A DNA stretch of 64,000 nt from JARFQH01 sp041299015 (GCA_041299015.1 JBFYWB010000027.1:1-64000), one strand, 5' to 3'. Numbered from the stretch's first letter, positions 41,434-50,991 are shown. Numbers and translations: made by a program. Notes: generated by a model from the sequence alone, not told the origin.

Positions 41434-43161
41434 ATGGAAAAATACTGGCACATCCTGCAACCCGATCGTTCCCGGATACAAGAGCTGTGCAGCCACTTGC
41501 GGTGTTCCCCGATTGTCGCCGCCATTCTGGTCAACCGTGAGCTGCTGACCCCTGCGGTAGCCTCGCGATTTCTGAGACCGTCCATGGAGCATCTGCGTCC
41601 GCCTTTTGGCATGCAAGACATGGCGGTTGCGGTCGGGCGGGTAGCGCGCGCCATCGAAAACCGGGAAAAGATCATGATCTTCGGTGATTACGATGTCGAT
41701 GGCGTCACGGCCGCGGCAATTCTTTTCGATTTTTTAAAGCAATCCGGGGCGGATGTGTCTTATTACATCCCGCATCGCCTCGCGGAGGGCTATGGTCTCA
41801 AACCCGATCATATCGACAAGGTGGCGGTGCCGGCGGGTGTCGACCTCATCGTTACCGCCGATTGTGGATCGGGGAGTCACGCGGCCGTCCAACGGGCAAA
41901 CGCCGCCGGGATCGACATTGTCATCACCGACCATCACCGCGTCTCCGAAACGCTGCCGTCCGCGGTCGCAGTGGTCAACCCCAAAAGGCCGGACTGCTCG
42001 GCCGGTTTTGGACACCTTGCCGGTGTCGGGGTTGCCATGGCCGTGCTGATCTGTCTGCGCAAACGCCTCAGAGAAAGCGGTCTCTGGCATGCCCGGTCCG
42101 AGCCGAACCTCAAAGCCCTCTGTGACCTGGTCGCCCTGGGTACGATTGCCGATGCCGTCCCGCTGGTGGATGAAAACCGGCTTTTCGTCGCAGCCGGTCT
42201 GGAGGTAATCCGCTCGGGCAACACCCGAACCGGCATCGTCGGCATCCTGAACAACTGCCATAGATCCTGCCGCGATGTGGACGCAGCGGACTTGGCCTTT
42301 AAGATCGTACCGCGCCTGAATGCCGCCGGCCGCATGGATCACGCCTCCTTGGCCGCCCGGCTGCTGCTGACGGAAAGCCGCGCGACGGCCAAGGAAATCG
42401 TGGAGTTACTCGATAAACTAAACGACCGGCGCAAAGACACCGAGCGGGACATTCTGGAGGACATAAGGCACTACTTAATCGATCAGCCTCAGGAGCTCGA
42501 TGGCCGGGCCTTGGTTCTATCGGGTGAAGGCTGGCATGCCGGCGTGCTCGGAATCGTTGCGTCGCGACTGGCGGAACGCTTTTGCCGACCGGTGGTCCTG
42601 ATATCGACCCGCGACGGCATCGGCAAGGGGTCGGCCCGCAGTATCGCCGGGTTCAACCTGTATCGGGCATTGACGGCCTGCGCCGATCAGCTTGAAAATT
42701 TCGGCGGTCACAGCATGGCGGCCGGCCTCAGCATGAAGCCCGAAAATTTTTCCGCCTTTAAGGCCGCGTTCGAACAGGCGGCTGCGGCCGCCAGGGTCGA
42801 CACCGGTCGGATGCCTGAGATTCGCATCGACGGCGTGCTGAATTTCGATCAGGTCACCGACCAATTGATCGATGAAATCGATGCCTTACAGCCGTTTGGC
42901 AACGGCAACGGCGAACCGCTGTTTATGACCAGCGATGTTGGCATCAAACAGAGCCAAATCGTGGGAGCCCGGCATCGGCGTATGCTCCTGACCCAATCGG
43001 GAACCGGTCGATCTTTCCCCGCCATTCAGTTCAACATCGATCCCGGCCGCGCCCCGCCGGAACGTCTGAAGAAAATCGCCTTCCGCCTGCAGTGGAACCG
43101 CTGGAACGGCAGCAAATCCGCTCAGATGGTCGTCGAAGATATCGTTGCGACGCTTACCTGA
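41434..43161 (+). CDS. recJ: Single-stranded-DNA-specific exonuclease RecJ
   Basis: A full-length 575-residue RecJ with DHH phosphoesterase motifs: 'FGDYDVDG' at 83-90, 'TADCGSG' near 141-147, 'TDHHR' at 165-169, 'GTIADAVPL' and, in the DHHA1 part, 'GEGWHAGVLGIVASRL', 'SARSI' and 'NFGGHSMAAGLS'. The C-terminal OB domain follows ('DALQPFGNGNGEPLF'). It degrades single-stranded DNA 5' to 3' in recombination and repair. The start ATG 41434 gives the common lead 'KYWHIL'. It is isolated on the plus strand, divergent from the DUF4911-like gene. Confidence 0.95.
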   Translation: MEKYWHILQPDRSRIQELCSHLRCSPIVAAILVNRELLTPAVASRFLRPSMEHLRPPFGMQDMAVAVGRVARAIENREKIMIFGDYDVDGVTAAAILFDFLKQSGADVSYYIPHRLAEGYGLKPDHIDKVAVPAGVDLIVTADCGSGSHAAVQRANAAGIDIVITDHHRVSETLPSAVAVVNPKRPDCSAGFGHLAGVGVAMAVLICLRKRLRESGLWHARSEPNLKALCDLVALGTIADAVPLVDENRLFVAAGLEVIRSGNTRTGIVGILNNCHRSCRDVDAADLAFKIVPRLNAAGRMDHASLAARLLLTESRATAKEIVELLDKLNDRRKDTERDILEDIRHYLIDQPQELDGRALVLSGEGWHAGVLGIVASRLAERFCRPVVLISTRDGIGKGSARSIAGFNLYRALTACADQLENFGGHSMAAGLSMKPENFSAFKAAFEQAAAAARVDTGRMPEIRIDGVLNFDQVTDQLIDEIDALQPFGNGNGEPLFMTSDVGIKQSQIVGARHRRMLLTQSGTGRSFPAIQFNIDPGRAPPERLKKIAFRLQWNRWNGSKSAQMVVEDIVATLT

Positions 43162-43227
43162 GCTGGCCGTGTCCGCCGTCAGCGTGCAACCGAGGTCGGC
43201 CCAGGCGCCTCTTACGGCATTTTCATA

Positions 43228-44061
43228 TCAACACAGCGGCAAATCCTCGAGTTGAATTTCAAGCTGCGCCAGATCCACATCGGAGAGACCTAGGCCCTTA
43301 GCCTCCGGCAGCGCCGGCAGCACCACCGAAGGATCGCTCTCAGCCCCGATCCCCACCTTATTGCAGGCGTTATTCGCCATCCGCACGATCAACAATAAAA
43401 AGTCTTTCGGGTCGAAATCCTCTTTATGATGATCACGGGCAACGAGACAGTATCGGCTCGGCAGATTCCAGTTGGTCAGCAATGCGTATCCGTAGTCGCT
43501 GTGCATGCTGCGCATGACCTCATCCAGCAGAGCGTTCGAGGGCTGCTGACTCGTTTTGTTGCGCCGGATGTCCTCGACGACGGCCAGGATAAAAAGCTTG
43601 CCGATATCATGAAGCAGACCGGCAAAGAAGACTTCGTGAGCCAGTGATTGATAACCACACTGCTTGGCCAGCCAGTGCGCCCCGACGGCACAGCCGACAG
43701 AGTGGCGCCACAGTGTGCGCATGATGCCGTTGATCTGCGGATCCTTGGAATGAAAATTTTTCTCCTGAGTGACCAGCGTGACCATGTTCGACACCTCGTT
43801 GATCCCCAAGCGCAATACGGCATTGCGAACGGTCGTCGCTTTGACAAGCCCTTTGTAAAAAGACGAGTTGGCCACCCGCAGTACCTGGCCTGTGATGGCC
43901 TGGTCCCGGACGATCAACTGCTCGATCAGCTGGATATCCGGGTCCTCTTTCATGATTTCCTGCTGGATGCGCCGGGCAGTGGTATTGAAGGGCGGCAGAC
44001 AGGTGTCGTTCGATTCCAAATGTTGCTGCACGATTTCCAGAAATGACGGTTCGCTTGACAT
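43228..44061 (-). CDS. HDOD-domain signalling protein
   Basis: A 277-residue protein made almost entirely of an HDOD domain: 'LPPFNTTARRIQQEI', 'ITGQVLRVANSSFY', 'VRNAVLRLGINEVSNMV', and the partial HD site 'GLLHDIGKLF'. HDOD proteins are regulatory relatives of HD phosphohydrolases, often without demonstrated enzyme activity, and work in signalling and motility control. ATG at 44061 follows TAGGACTTTA and lies two bases after the stop of the GspE/PilB-type gene, indicating coupling and a shared process. Confidence 0.87.
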   Translation of the reverse strand: MSSEPSFLEIVQQHLESNDTCLPPFNTTARRIQQEIMKEDPDIQLIEQLIVRDQAITGQVLRVANSSFYKGLVKATTVRNAVLRLGINEVSNMVTLVTQEKNFHSKDPQINGIMRTLWRHSVGCAVGAHWLAKQCGYQSLAHEVFFAGLLHDIGKLFILAVVEDIRRNKTSQQPSNALLDEVMRSMHSDYGYALLTNWNLPSRYCLVARDHHKEDFDPKDFLLLIVRMANNACNKVGIGAESDPSVVLPALPEAKGLGLSDVDLAQLEIQLEDLPLC

Positions 44062-44063
44062 AA

Positions 44064-45989
44064 TTAAAGTCCTAACTTGCGCTGAAGGTCTTTCATTTGC
44101 CGCGGTTTCTGAAGTCGCGGAAGGCAACGGAAGCTTTCTTCAAGAGACACGATGCCGGCAGCCGCTTTGACAAGTCCGTCCTCGAAGAGTGTCACCAGAC
44201 CTGCCGACTCGATGCTCAGGTGCCGGATCTCCTGACTGGTCCGCCGTTCCAAGATGGCGCTGCGCACAGCTTCGTCGGGTATCAACAGTTCATGCACTCC
44301 CGTGCGGCCCTTGTAACCGGTGTGACGGCAATGAGGACATCCCTTGCCGGTGTGAAAATGAATTCCCGTCAGATCGAGGGATTGATACCCCAAACGCCGG
44401 ATGTCGACCGCAGTGGGCGCGTAGTGACCGCGACAATCCGGGCACACCTTGCGCAACAGGCGCTGGGCCAGCACGCAAACAACGGTCGAGGAGATCATAA
44501 AGGCCTCAAGTCCCATGTTGAGCAAGCGCAGGAGCCCGCCGACACTGTCCTCGGTGTGAAACGTCGTCAAGACCTTGTGGCCGGTCAGGGCCGCCTGAAC
44601 CGCAATTTTGGCCGAAAAGGTATCGCGGATCTCACCGATCACAATCACATCCGGATCCTGCCGCACGACGTGTCGCAGGGTTTCTTCAAAGGTCAGGTTG
44701 ATCTTGGGATTGATCGCACACTGGGCTATCCCGTCGATGAGCGCCTCGACCGGTTCCTCAGCGGTGATAATGCTGATCTGGGGCGAATTGATTTGGTTGA
44801 TGCAGCTGTAAACAGTTGATGTTTTGCCGGATCCTGTCGGCCCGGTGACCAGGAGCACGCCGCTGGGCAGTTCCAACCCATACTCGATGAAACGCTCAAG
44901 CGTTCGGGGGGCCATACCGATCTCCTTGAGACTCAACAGTTCCCCCTGGCGGTTGAGTAGACGCAAGACAATTTTTTCACCGTGAACCGTGACGTAGAAG
45001 GAAACCCGCAAATCGAGTTGGCCCTCGGCGTACTCGAACAGGATGCGGCCTCCCTGGTGCCGTCGCTTCTCGGTTATATCGACATTGCACATGATTTTGA
45101 TACGGCTGGTGAGCACCGGTATCAGGTCGGAAGGAAAATCCTTGTAAAAGTGCAGTACCCCGTCCTGTCTGAAACGCACACGAAGTCGATCCTTGGTCGG
45201 TTCTATGTGGATATCGCTGGCGTTTTCCTTGATCGCGGCCATGATGAGCGAATTGACGATACCGGATGCCGAATTCTCGCCGGCTTCTGCCATGCCGTCG
45301 AGGTTCTTCATCCGCTGCATCCGCCGGACCGCTTCCTGGATGGAATTCTCGAGGGCGATGGCCGGTGCGGTATGGGTTCCGAAAATCTGTTGGGCCGCTT
45401 CCAAATCGAAGCGATCTAGCGGATCGGCGAAAGCCACCACCACCTTACCGTCTTCATCGGTGCGAATCGGAATCAACTTGTGTGAAGTGTACCAGGCAGC
45501 CGGAATTTTGGAAAAAAGCTCGCGATCGATCTCCATGAACTCGGGATCGACCACGGGCAGCCCCAACTGAAGGGATAGGACATCGAGCAGTTGGCGTTCA
45601 CCGACGAAATTCTGTTCAATTAAAATCTGTCCCATCTTTTTGGGCGGTTGACTGCTTTTCTGAATTTCAAAGGCCCGCCGCAAATCCGCCTCGGAGACAA
45701 TACCGAGTTCCAACAGGAGGTTTCCGAGTTTCATTGAAACCCGGTTCCTGTGAATGACGTCCCGGATCTGGAGGTCATCGACATATTTGAGGTCTTTGAG
45801 AACCTGGAGCACGGTTCGCTGCCCTCCGAGCTTCAACCGCACCCGTTCGGCGTATTCAAGCTGTTTACTTTGGACGAGCCCTTCTTTGAGGAGAACGGTG
45901 ACGATCATCCCATACCGTTCCGCAGCCGGTGCGATTGTATCCTGGTTTTGTCCCGCGATTCCGTTTTGGCGGGCTTGAACCGTTTTCAT
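44064..45989 (-). CDS. GspE/PilB-family secretion or pilus assembly ATPase
   Basis: A 641-residue type II secretion/type IV pilus assembly ATPase. N-terminal MshEN-like segments ('MKLGNLLLELGIVSEADLRRA' in part, 'KKMGQILIEQNFVGERQLLD' in part, residues about 85-150) could bind cyclic di-GMP. The ATPase core has Walker A 'GPTGSGKTST', the Asp box 'ISIITAEEPVE', Walker B 'DVIVIGEIRD', 'ALTGHKVLTTFHTED' and the zinc motif 'CPDC...CPHCRHTGYKGR'. ATG 45989 follows AGGTGG. No other pilus or secretion genes are present; an HDOD gene follows two bases later. Confidence 0.88.
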   Translation of the reverse strand: MKTVQARQNGIAGQNQDTIAPAAERYGMIVTVLLKEGLVQSKQLEYAERVRLKLGGQRTVLQVLKDLKYVDDLQIRDVIHRNRVSMKLGNLLLELGIVSEADLRRAFEIQKSSQPPKKMGQILIEQNFVGERQLLDVLSLQLGLPVVDPEFMEIDRELFSKIPAAWYTSHKLIPIRTDEDGKVVVAFADPLDRFDLEAAQQIFGTHTAPAIALENSIQEAVRRMQRMKNLDGMAEAGENSASGIVNSLIMAAIKENASDIHIEPTKDRLRVRFRQDGVLHFYKDFPSDLIPVLTSRIKIMCNVDITEKRRHQGGRILFEYAEGQLDLRVSFYVTVHGEKIVLRLLNRQGELLSLKEIGMAPRTLERFIEYGLELPSGVLLVTGPTGSGKTSTVYSCINQINSPQISIITAEEPVEALIDGIAQCAINPKINLTFEETLRHVVRQDPDVIVIGEIRDTFSAKIAVQAALTGHKVLTTFHTEDSVGGLLRLLNMGLEAFMISSTVVCVLAQRLLRKVCPDCRGHYAPTAVDIRRLGYQSLDLTGIHFHTGKGCPHCRHTGYKGRTGVHELLIPDEAVRSAILERRTSQEIRHLSIESAGLVTLFEDGLVKAAAGIVSLEESFRCLPRLQKPRQMKDLQRKLGL

Positions 45990-46371
45990 GTTGACCACCT
46001 GTGTTCAGCCGATGCTTGAGATTTTTGAACCTGGTCGACTGGGATTGACAGAGCCGCCCATAACGGCGGGCCTCATCTGTCAGCAGCACTTCACGGCCGG
46101 CCGCGGAATTGGGGGAGACTTAAAAACCGGGCGGTCGCAGATCACCCTTTTCAGACCTCAGCGGACCAATTATCATATCGACCGTCGCCTTTAAAACTTG
46201 AGCCTTACCCCAAAAGGCCTTTCCGCGCCTTCAGAGGTTTGCCGAACGGACCGACGCATGATGCCGGCGATGCACATTTTGCTTGCAATTCAAAGCCGCT
46301 GTCATTAATATGACCCAAATTCAACGGGGCTCCCTGCTGGAGAGGAGCCGTCATTCATAAAAGGTGGCAAC
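45990..46371. other. Divergent intergenic region
   Basis: This 380-base stretch separates the ATPase gene from the unknown gene at 46372. I find no gene in it; the promoter at 46283-46311 is the only supported signal. Confidence 0.5.
46283..46311 (+). promoter_or_regulatory. Sigma-70 promoter
   Basis: TTGCAA (46283-46288) and TAATAT (46306-46311) are 17 bases apart, about 60 bases before the ATG at 46372. Confidence 0.6.
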
Positions 46372-46791
46372 ATGTCGAAGGTTTTCCGGCCGAGCACCAG
46401 GGAGTCGTCCATACTTTCTAAGATCGAATCGTCCAAAGAACACGCCCGCCGCTTGGCCCTGCAGGGTATCAAAGATTGCCTGGAGTCACTCTCCGGTGCC
46501 ATCGCAATGAAGCTGGTGGAGGAAAAACTGGTTGAAACCAAGAGTAAAAACTCGCTCGAAGAGCAGATCTCGCTCTGCCTCGAGAAACTGAGCCGGGCGG
46601 AAGATTTCGACATCGATTATGCCACCGCACCGATCCGCAACATCGTGTCGAATCCCCACGTCGTGAGCCTCTACGTCACGGCTTTCGTTCTGGAGAATCT
46701 GATCAACCACAAGGATGTCGTCGACATCTACGGTTCCGACGAAGAAATTTACCTATGCATCAACCATCAGGTTAAAAAATATCTCCCCTGA
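46372..46791 (+). CDS. Unknown protein coupled to an RNase Z-like gene
   Basis: A 139-residue, mostly helical protein of no family I recognise. It has a basic start ('KVFRPSTRESSILSKIESS'), two charged helices ('IAMKLVEEKLVETKSKNSLEEQ' in part) and a C-terminal 'EEIYLCINHQVKKYL'. There is no membrane segment or signal. A good promoter lies upstream, and the next gene's ATG comes one base after its TGA, so the two are made together. The composition is soluble and acidic to neutral. Confidence 0.65.
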   Translation: MSKVFRPSTRESSILSKIESSKEHARRLALQGIKDCLESLSGAIAMKLVEEKLVETKSKNSLEEQISLCLEKLSRAEDFDIDYATAPIRNIVSNPHVVSLYVTAFVLENLINHKDVVDIYGSDEEIYLCINHQVKKYLP

Positions 46792-46792
46792 A

Positions 46793-47836
46793 ATGCGTCC
46801 GACATTCAGTCCCCGTTTGGTCAACGGTCCCTTCGATGATCCGGGACTCTTCATTCCGTTCCAATTTCAGAATCGAGCCATTTTATTCGATTTGGGTGAC
46901 ATTTCGGCCCTCTCCTCGCGCGACATCCTGAAGATAAACCATGCTTGTGTGTCTCACACCCATATGGATCACTTTACCGGTTTTGACAGGCTGCTGCGTC
47001 TGTTGATGGGGCGTGACAAAACGCTTTACCTCTACGGGCCCCGGGGGTTTCTGAAAAACATAGAGGGCAAGTTGGCCGGTTACACCTGGAACCTGGTGGA
47101 CACCTATGCCGGCAGCCTGGTCCTGGAAGCCGCCGAGATCCACGACGGCACGCTTATCAGCCGGCAGTATCCTTGCCGGAACCGGTTCGAGCCCCGCAAG
47201 GATACTGAAACAGCCGTATTCGATGGGGCCCTGTGCCGGGAAACCGGATTGACCATCAGCGCGGTTCAACTCGACCACGGTATCCCCTGTCTCGCCTTCA
47301 CGGTGCAGGAAAACTTTCACGTCAATATCCGCCCGGAGGCCTTGGCTGAATTGGAACTGCAGCCGGGACCATGGCTTCAATCCATGAAAACGGCGCTCTA
47401 CAGCGGCAGATGCCCAGAGACTTTAATAACAGCAGAGACCGTCGGGACGAGAACGCCTATAAAATTCCCGTTAGCCGATCTGACAGCCAGAATCGCCATC
47501 ATCACGCCCGGTCAAAAGGTGAGTTATGTGGCGGACGTGGGGTATACCGAAAAAAACGCCGAATTAATTCTGGCTCACATAGACCATGCCGACCACCTTT
47601 TTATCGAAACCGCATTTTTAGACGAACACCGTGAGACCGCCCGCCTAAAAAACCACCTCACCGCGCGCCAGGCCGGCACGCTCGCCGGCTTGGCGCGGGT
47701 GAAACAGTTAACCCCTTTTCATTTTTCACCCCGCTACGCAGAACAGGGTCATCTACTGGAGGCGGAAGCCCGCGCGGCTCATAAGGCAGCCCTCCAATTA
47801 GAAAAGAACACGCCGATAACAGGCAATCGGTTCTAA
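46793..47836 (+). CDS. Metallo-beta-lactamase-fold hydrolase, RNase Z-like
   Basis: A 347-residue MBL-fold protein. The motif 'SHTHMDHFTG' holds the two-metal site, preceded by 'ILFDLGDISAL' and followed by 'SYVADVGYTEKNAELI', 'DHLFIETAFLDE' and 'LTPFHFSPRY', close to the order seen in RNase Z/ElaC proteins. RNase Z removes 3' tRNA trailers, but here the flexible-arm region is not obvious, so a related phosphodiesterase is equally possible. The ATG at 46793 is chosen because a start at 46715 would overlap the previous gene by 77 bases. Confidence 0.78.
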   Translation: MRPTFSPRLVNGPFDDPGLFIPFQFQNRAILFDLGDISALSSRDILKINHACVSHTHMDHFTGFDRLLRLLMGRDKTLYLYGPRGFLKNIEGKLAGYTWNLVDTYAGSLVLEAAEIHDGTLISRQYPCRNRFEPRKDTETAVFDGALCRETGLTISAVQLDHGIPCLAFTVQENFHVNIRPEALAELELQPGPWLQSMKTALYSGRCPETLITAETVGTRTPIKFPLADLTARIAIITPGQKVSYVADVGYTEKNAELILAHIDHADHLFIETAFLDEHRETARLKNHLTARQAGTLAGLARVKQLTPFHFSPRYAEQGHLLEAEARAAHKAALQLEKNTPITGNRF

Positions 47837-48080
47837 GCGGCGCTCAACAAACCGGCGGCCGGGTTGGTTTCCGGATGGGTCCGATTCCGGTTGACCGCTC
47901 ATTGGATAGAGCCCGTGGCTGCCGATGCGATCGACTCGGAATTCAAAAAAGGCCGACCGGGCAAGGGCAGGATCTTGTCAAAATGGTGAAACGGGCGTAT
48001 TAGAAAAAGGGAACGGGGACCCGACCTGTGAAGGATTGCCTTCTATCCCGGCTTAACCCTGATGAAACATGGAGGATACG

Positions 48081-48359
48081 ATGATCAATCGCATCATGAT
48101 CTTGTTGGTAGGCGCCGTTTTGTTTTTCGGATGTGCGGGTTCTTCGAAAAGCATGAACAAGCTGCGTCTCGGGATGTCAAAACCGGATGTCATCGCAGCG
48201 ATGGGCCAGCCCGACAGCACGAGCGCAAACCAGGACACCGAATACCTGAAATACCGCTTTTACTCTGACGGCATCTTCACCTCCGAGTACTACGTCAAGC
48301 TCCAGGGTGGAAAGGTCGACGCTTACGGCCGCGCGGGTGATTTCGGTATCGGCTACTAG
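48081..48359 (+). CDS. Small lipoprotein, SmpA/OmlA (BamE)-like
   Basis: A 92-residue predicted lipoprotein. The signal peptide ends in the lipobox 'LFFGCAGSS', with the lipidated cysteine at about residue 18. The mature part has 'KLRLGMSKPDVIAAMGQPD', the 'GMsxxdVxxxlGxP' motif of SmpA/OmlA proteins such as BamE, then 'EYLKYRFYSD' and a beta-rich end. GGAGG lies nine bases before the ATG. Membership in the BAM complex is not shown; many small lipoproteins share this motif. Confidence 0.82.
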   Translation: MINRIMILLVGAVLFFGCAGSSKSMNKLRLGMSKPDVIAAMGQPDSTSANQDTEYLKYRFYSDGIFTSEYYVKLQGGKVDAYGRAGDFGIGY

Positions 48360-48492
48360 ATGGTCAGGCGATTGCCTGCATTATCGGTTGGTGGATGAAC
48401 CCGCAGACCGCAGGGGCCGCAGGCGTGTGATCTTTTTGAAAATAAAAGGTATCGTGCGCAGCTTGCGGTTTAACCGGTCAAGCGGCTCATCA

Positions 48493-49629
48493 TTACCCGC
48501 CCGCATAAAACGCCCCGATCGTTTCAACCACGCAGCATAGTTGGTCATCGGTCAGTTCGGGATAGATCGGAAGGGCCAGCGTATGTTCGGCAGCCGCCTC
48601 GGATAGCGGAAAATCCCCCTTGCGGTATCCAAGGTATGCAAAACACGCTTGCAGGTGCAACGGCACCGGGTAGTAGACTTCCGAGCCGATACCGTTTTCC
48701 TGCAGGTGCCGGCGGAGCCCGTCCCGGTTTTCAGGAACATTGATCACGAACTGGTTGTAAATGTGCCGGCCCTGTCTTTCGGTCGGCAATTGAATTCGGT
48801 CCAAACCGGCTGCGGCAAAAAGACGGCGGTAGGTTTGGGCATTTTTCTTGCGGGCCGCACTCCACTTGTCGAGGTGCTTCAATTTTACGGAAACAATGGC
48901 GGCCTGGAGCGCATCGAGCCGGAAGTTTCCGCCGATGAACCGGTGATGGTATTTCGGCTTCGATCCGTGAACCCTGAGAACCTTCATTTTTTCATAAAGG
49001 GCTTCCGAACCGGTGGTGACGATTCCGCCATCCCCGAAAGCGCCCAGGTTTTTGGATGGGAAAAATGAAAAACAGCCGAATTCGCCGAACGAGCCGGCGC
49101 GTCGCCCCTTGTACTCGGCCCCAATGGCTTGGGCAGCGTCCTCGATCATCAAAAGGTTCCGGTCTGCGGCGATTGTTTCAAGCGCATCCATGTCGGCACA
49201 TTGCCCGTAAAGGTGCACAGGCATAACGGCCTTAACCCGTGCGCGGTCTTCCGCGGGCAGGTTGTCGAGGGCGCGCTCGAGTTCCCCGGCGGACAGGGTG
49301 TAGGTGTCAGGGTCGATGTCGGCAAATACCGGACGGGCGCCGGTCCGGGCGATCGACCCGGCGCTGGCAAAAAAAGTATACGGGCTCGTGATGACCGCAT
49401 CGCCGAACCCGATGCCGGCGGTCATCAGCGCGATCAGCAGCGCATCCGTTCCCGATGAGACCCCTAGCGCATAAGGAGTGGTGCAGTAGGCTGCGATTTC
49501 TTTTTCGAGAGTCTCCACCCGCGAGCCCAGGATAAATTGCTGGCTTTCGTAAACCGCTTCGGTCACCCTCAGGATCTCGTCGCGAATGCCGGCATACTGC
49601 GCTTTCAAATCCAGCAGCGGTACCTTCAT
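48493..49629 (-). CDS. DegT/DnrJ/EryC1/StrS-family sugar aminotransferase
   Basis: A 378-residue PLP enzyme that transaminates keto-sugar nucleotides for surface polysaccharide. The PLP lysine is Lys193 in 'FSFFPSKNLGAFGDGG'; 'IEDAAQAIGA' holds the PLP-binding aspartate, and 'SSGTDALLIAL', 'TSPYTFFASAGSI' and 'GNFRLDALQAAI' are further family marks. It resembles the WbpE/WlbC group acting on 3-keto-sugars more than the PseC/ArnB type, but substrate is uncertain. It begins nine bases after the manC stop on the same strand, so these sugar-nucleotide genes form one unit behind dnaE. Confidence 0.88.
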   Translation of the reverse strand: MKVPLLDLKAQYAGIRDEILRVTEAVYESQQFILGSRVETLEKEIAAYCTTPYALGVSSGTDALLIALMTAGIGFGDAVITSPYTFFASAGSIARTGARPVFADIDPDTYTLSAGELERALDNLPAEDRARVKAVMPVHLYGQCADMDALETIAADRNLLMIEDAAQAIGAEYKGRRAGSFGEFGCFSFFPSKNLGAFGDGGIVTTGSEALYEKMKVLRVHGSKPKYHHRFIGGNFRLDALQAAIVSVKLKHLDKWSAARKKNAQTYRRLFAAAGLDRIQLPTERQGRHIYNQFVINVPENRDGLRRHLQENGIGSEVYYPVPLHLQACFAYLGYRKGDFPLSEAAAEHTLALPIYPELTDDQLCCVVETIGAFYAGG

Positions 49630-49638
49630 TATTACCCC

Positions 49639-50991
49639 TCACCCCGTTTCACGCCGAAAAATCGTCACCTGAACGATGACCAACGGCTCCGTCCCCCGGT
49701 TTTCGATCTGCAGGGTTTCGCCGGCGGCGGTGGCCGTGCTGCCGCGCTCCACGGCCAGCTCACCGATGTATCCGCTTCCCGCAACCACCGTCAAATGACA
49801 CGCCTGTTCGGCAACGGTATGGCAGGCGGAGTCGGGAGAGATGTTCAGGCGGGTGACCTCGCTTCCCGGCCGTCGCTCCAAAACCGTCGCGCTGCCCCAG
49901 GAATACGATGTCGTCCGGTGACGGATGACTTCATCGCGTCCTTTTTCCTTCAACCGGGTCACGATCGTCTTGACCTCGCGGCTGGTATCCATGTCGGAGA
50001 CAAAGATCGCATCCGGCGTTTGGACGATCACCACGTTATCCAGGCGGTTGGCGGAAACCAAGCGATCCTGAGCCATGATAAAACTGTTAAACGTTTCTTG
50101 GACGACCACATCCCCGTCGATAACGTTGTTGTCCCTGTCCTTGGGCAGGAACTCGTACAGGGACTTCCAAGACCCGATGTCGCTCCAGCCAAAATCCGAC
50201 GGCAGCACGGCCCCCTTGCGGGTGTGCTCCATGATGGCGTAATCGATCGATATGTCGGGCAGCCGCTCGTAAGCCGCCGCTTCGAGCTGCTCGTCGGAGA
50301 GGTCCAGCGCCATCATGCGGTGCAACAGTTCGGGCTGGTAGTTTTTGAACTCTTCTAGAATGACCGACGCCCGAAAGGCGAACATACCGCTGTTCCAGAA
50401 AAAATTGCCCGCTTCGAGGTACTGGCGGGCTGTCGCCAGATCCGGTTTTTCCACGAACCGCTTCGTTTTCAGAGCCCCTTCGGACACAGCGCCGCTGCCT
50501 TCGATATAGCCGTAGCCGATTTCCGGATAGTGGGGTGTAATGCCGAAAGTCACCACGTGACCGCTGTCGGCCAGAGCAATCGCCGACCGCAGCCGGTCGT
50601 GAAAGGCAGCCGCATCCTTGATCATGTGATCGGCCGGGAAAACACACACAACCGCCTCTTTTTCCCGTTGCAGGATCTTTAGGACCGCCAGCAGAACGGC
50701 CGGTGCGGTGTTGCGGCCGCAGGGCTCGCAGATGATCTTGCCGCCGGCCGCAATGCCGATTTCCTGAAGATCGCAGATGATCACGTGACGGTGCTCCCGG
50801 CCGCAGACGATCCGGATGTTGTCAGCCGCCATGACCGGCAGCAGCCGCTTGACCGTCGCCTGAACCAGAGAATCCCGTCCGATGAACTTGACCAGTTGCT
50901 TCGGGGTGAGCTCCCGCGAAACCGGCCAGAGCCGAGAGCCGACGCCTCCGGCCAGCAAGACCGCATAGAGGGGCGTTTCAATATCGTCCAT
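49639..50991 (-). CDS. manC: Mannose-1-phosphate guanylyltransferase (type II, ManC-like)
   Basis: A 450-residue enzyme making GDP-mannose from mannose-1-phosphate and GTP. The pyrophosphorylase signature 'LLAGGVGSRLWPVSR' is at residues 12-26, followed by 'PKQLVKF', 'EPCGRNTAPAV', 'FPADHMI' and 'FVEKPD'. The C-terminal part after about residue 345 resembles the phosphomannose isomerase cupin ('RHRTTSYSWGS', 'RPGSEVTRLNI'), though the isomerase is shorter than usual and may be inactive. The ATG at 50991 overlaps the end of dnaE by 14 bases; a longer start would cover more of dnaE. Confidence 0.88.
   Translation of the reverse strand: MDDIETPLYAVLLAGGVGSRLWPVSRELTPKQLVKFIGRDSLVQATVKRLLPVMAADNIRIVCGREHRHVIICDLQEIGIAAGGKIICEPCGRNTAPAVLLAVLKILQREKEAVVCVFPADHMIKDAAAFHDRLRSAIALADSGHVVTFGITPHYPEIGYGYIEGSGAVSEGALKTKRFVEKPDLATARQYLEAGNFFWNSGMFAFRASVILEEFKNYQPELLHRMMALDLSDEQLEAAAYERLPDISIDYAIMEHTRKGAVLPSDFGWSDIGSWKSLYEFLPKDRDNNVIDGDVVVQETFNSFIMAQDRLVSANRLDNVVIVQTPDAIFVSDMDTSREVKTIVTRLKEKGRDEVIRHRTTSYSWGSATVLERRPGSEVTRLNISPDSACHTVAEQACHLTVVAGSGYIGELAVERGSTATAAGETLQIENRGTEPLVIVQVTIFRRETG

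Noticed and set aside
46715..46792. Earlier start for the RNase Z-like gene
   Set aside because: It would overlap the preceding gene by 77 bases and add residues without family support.
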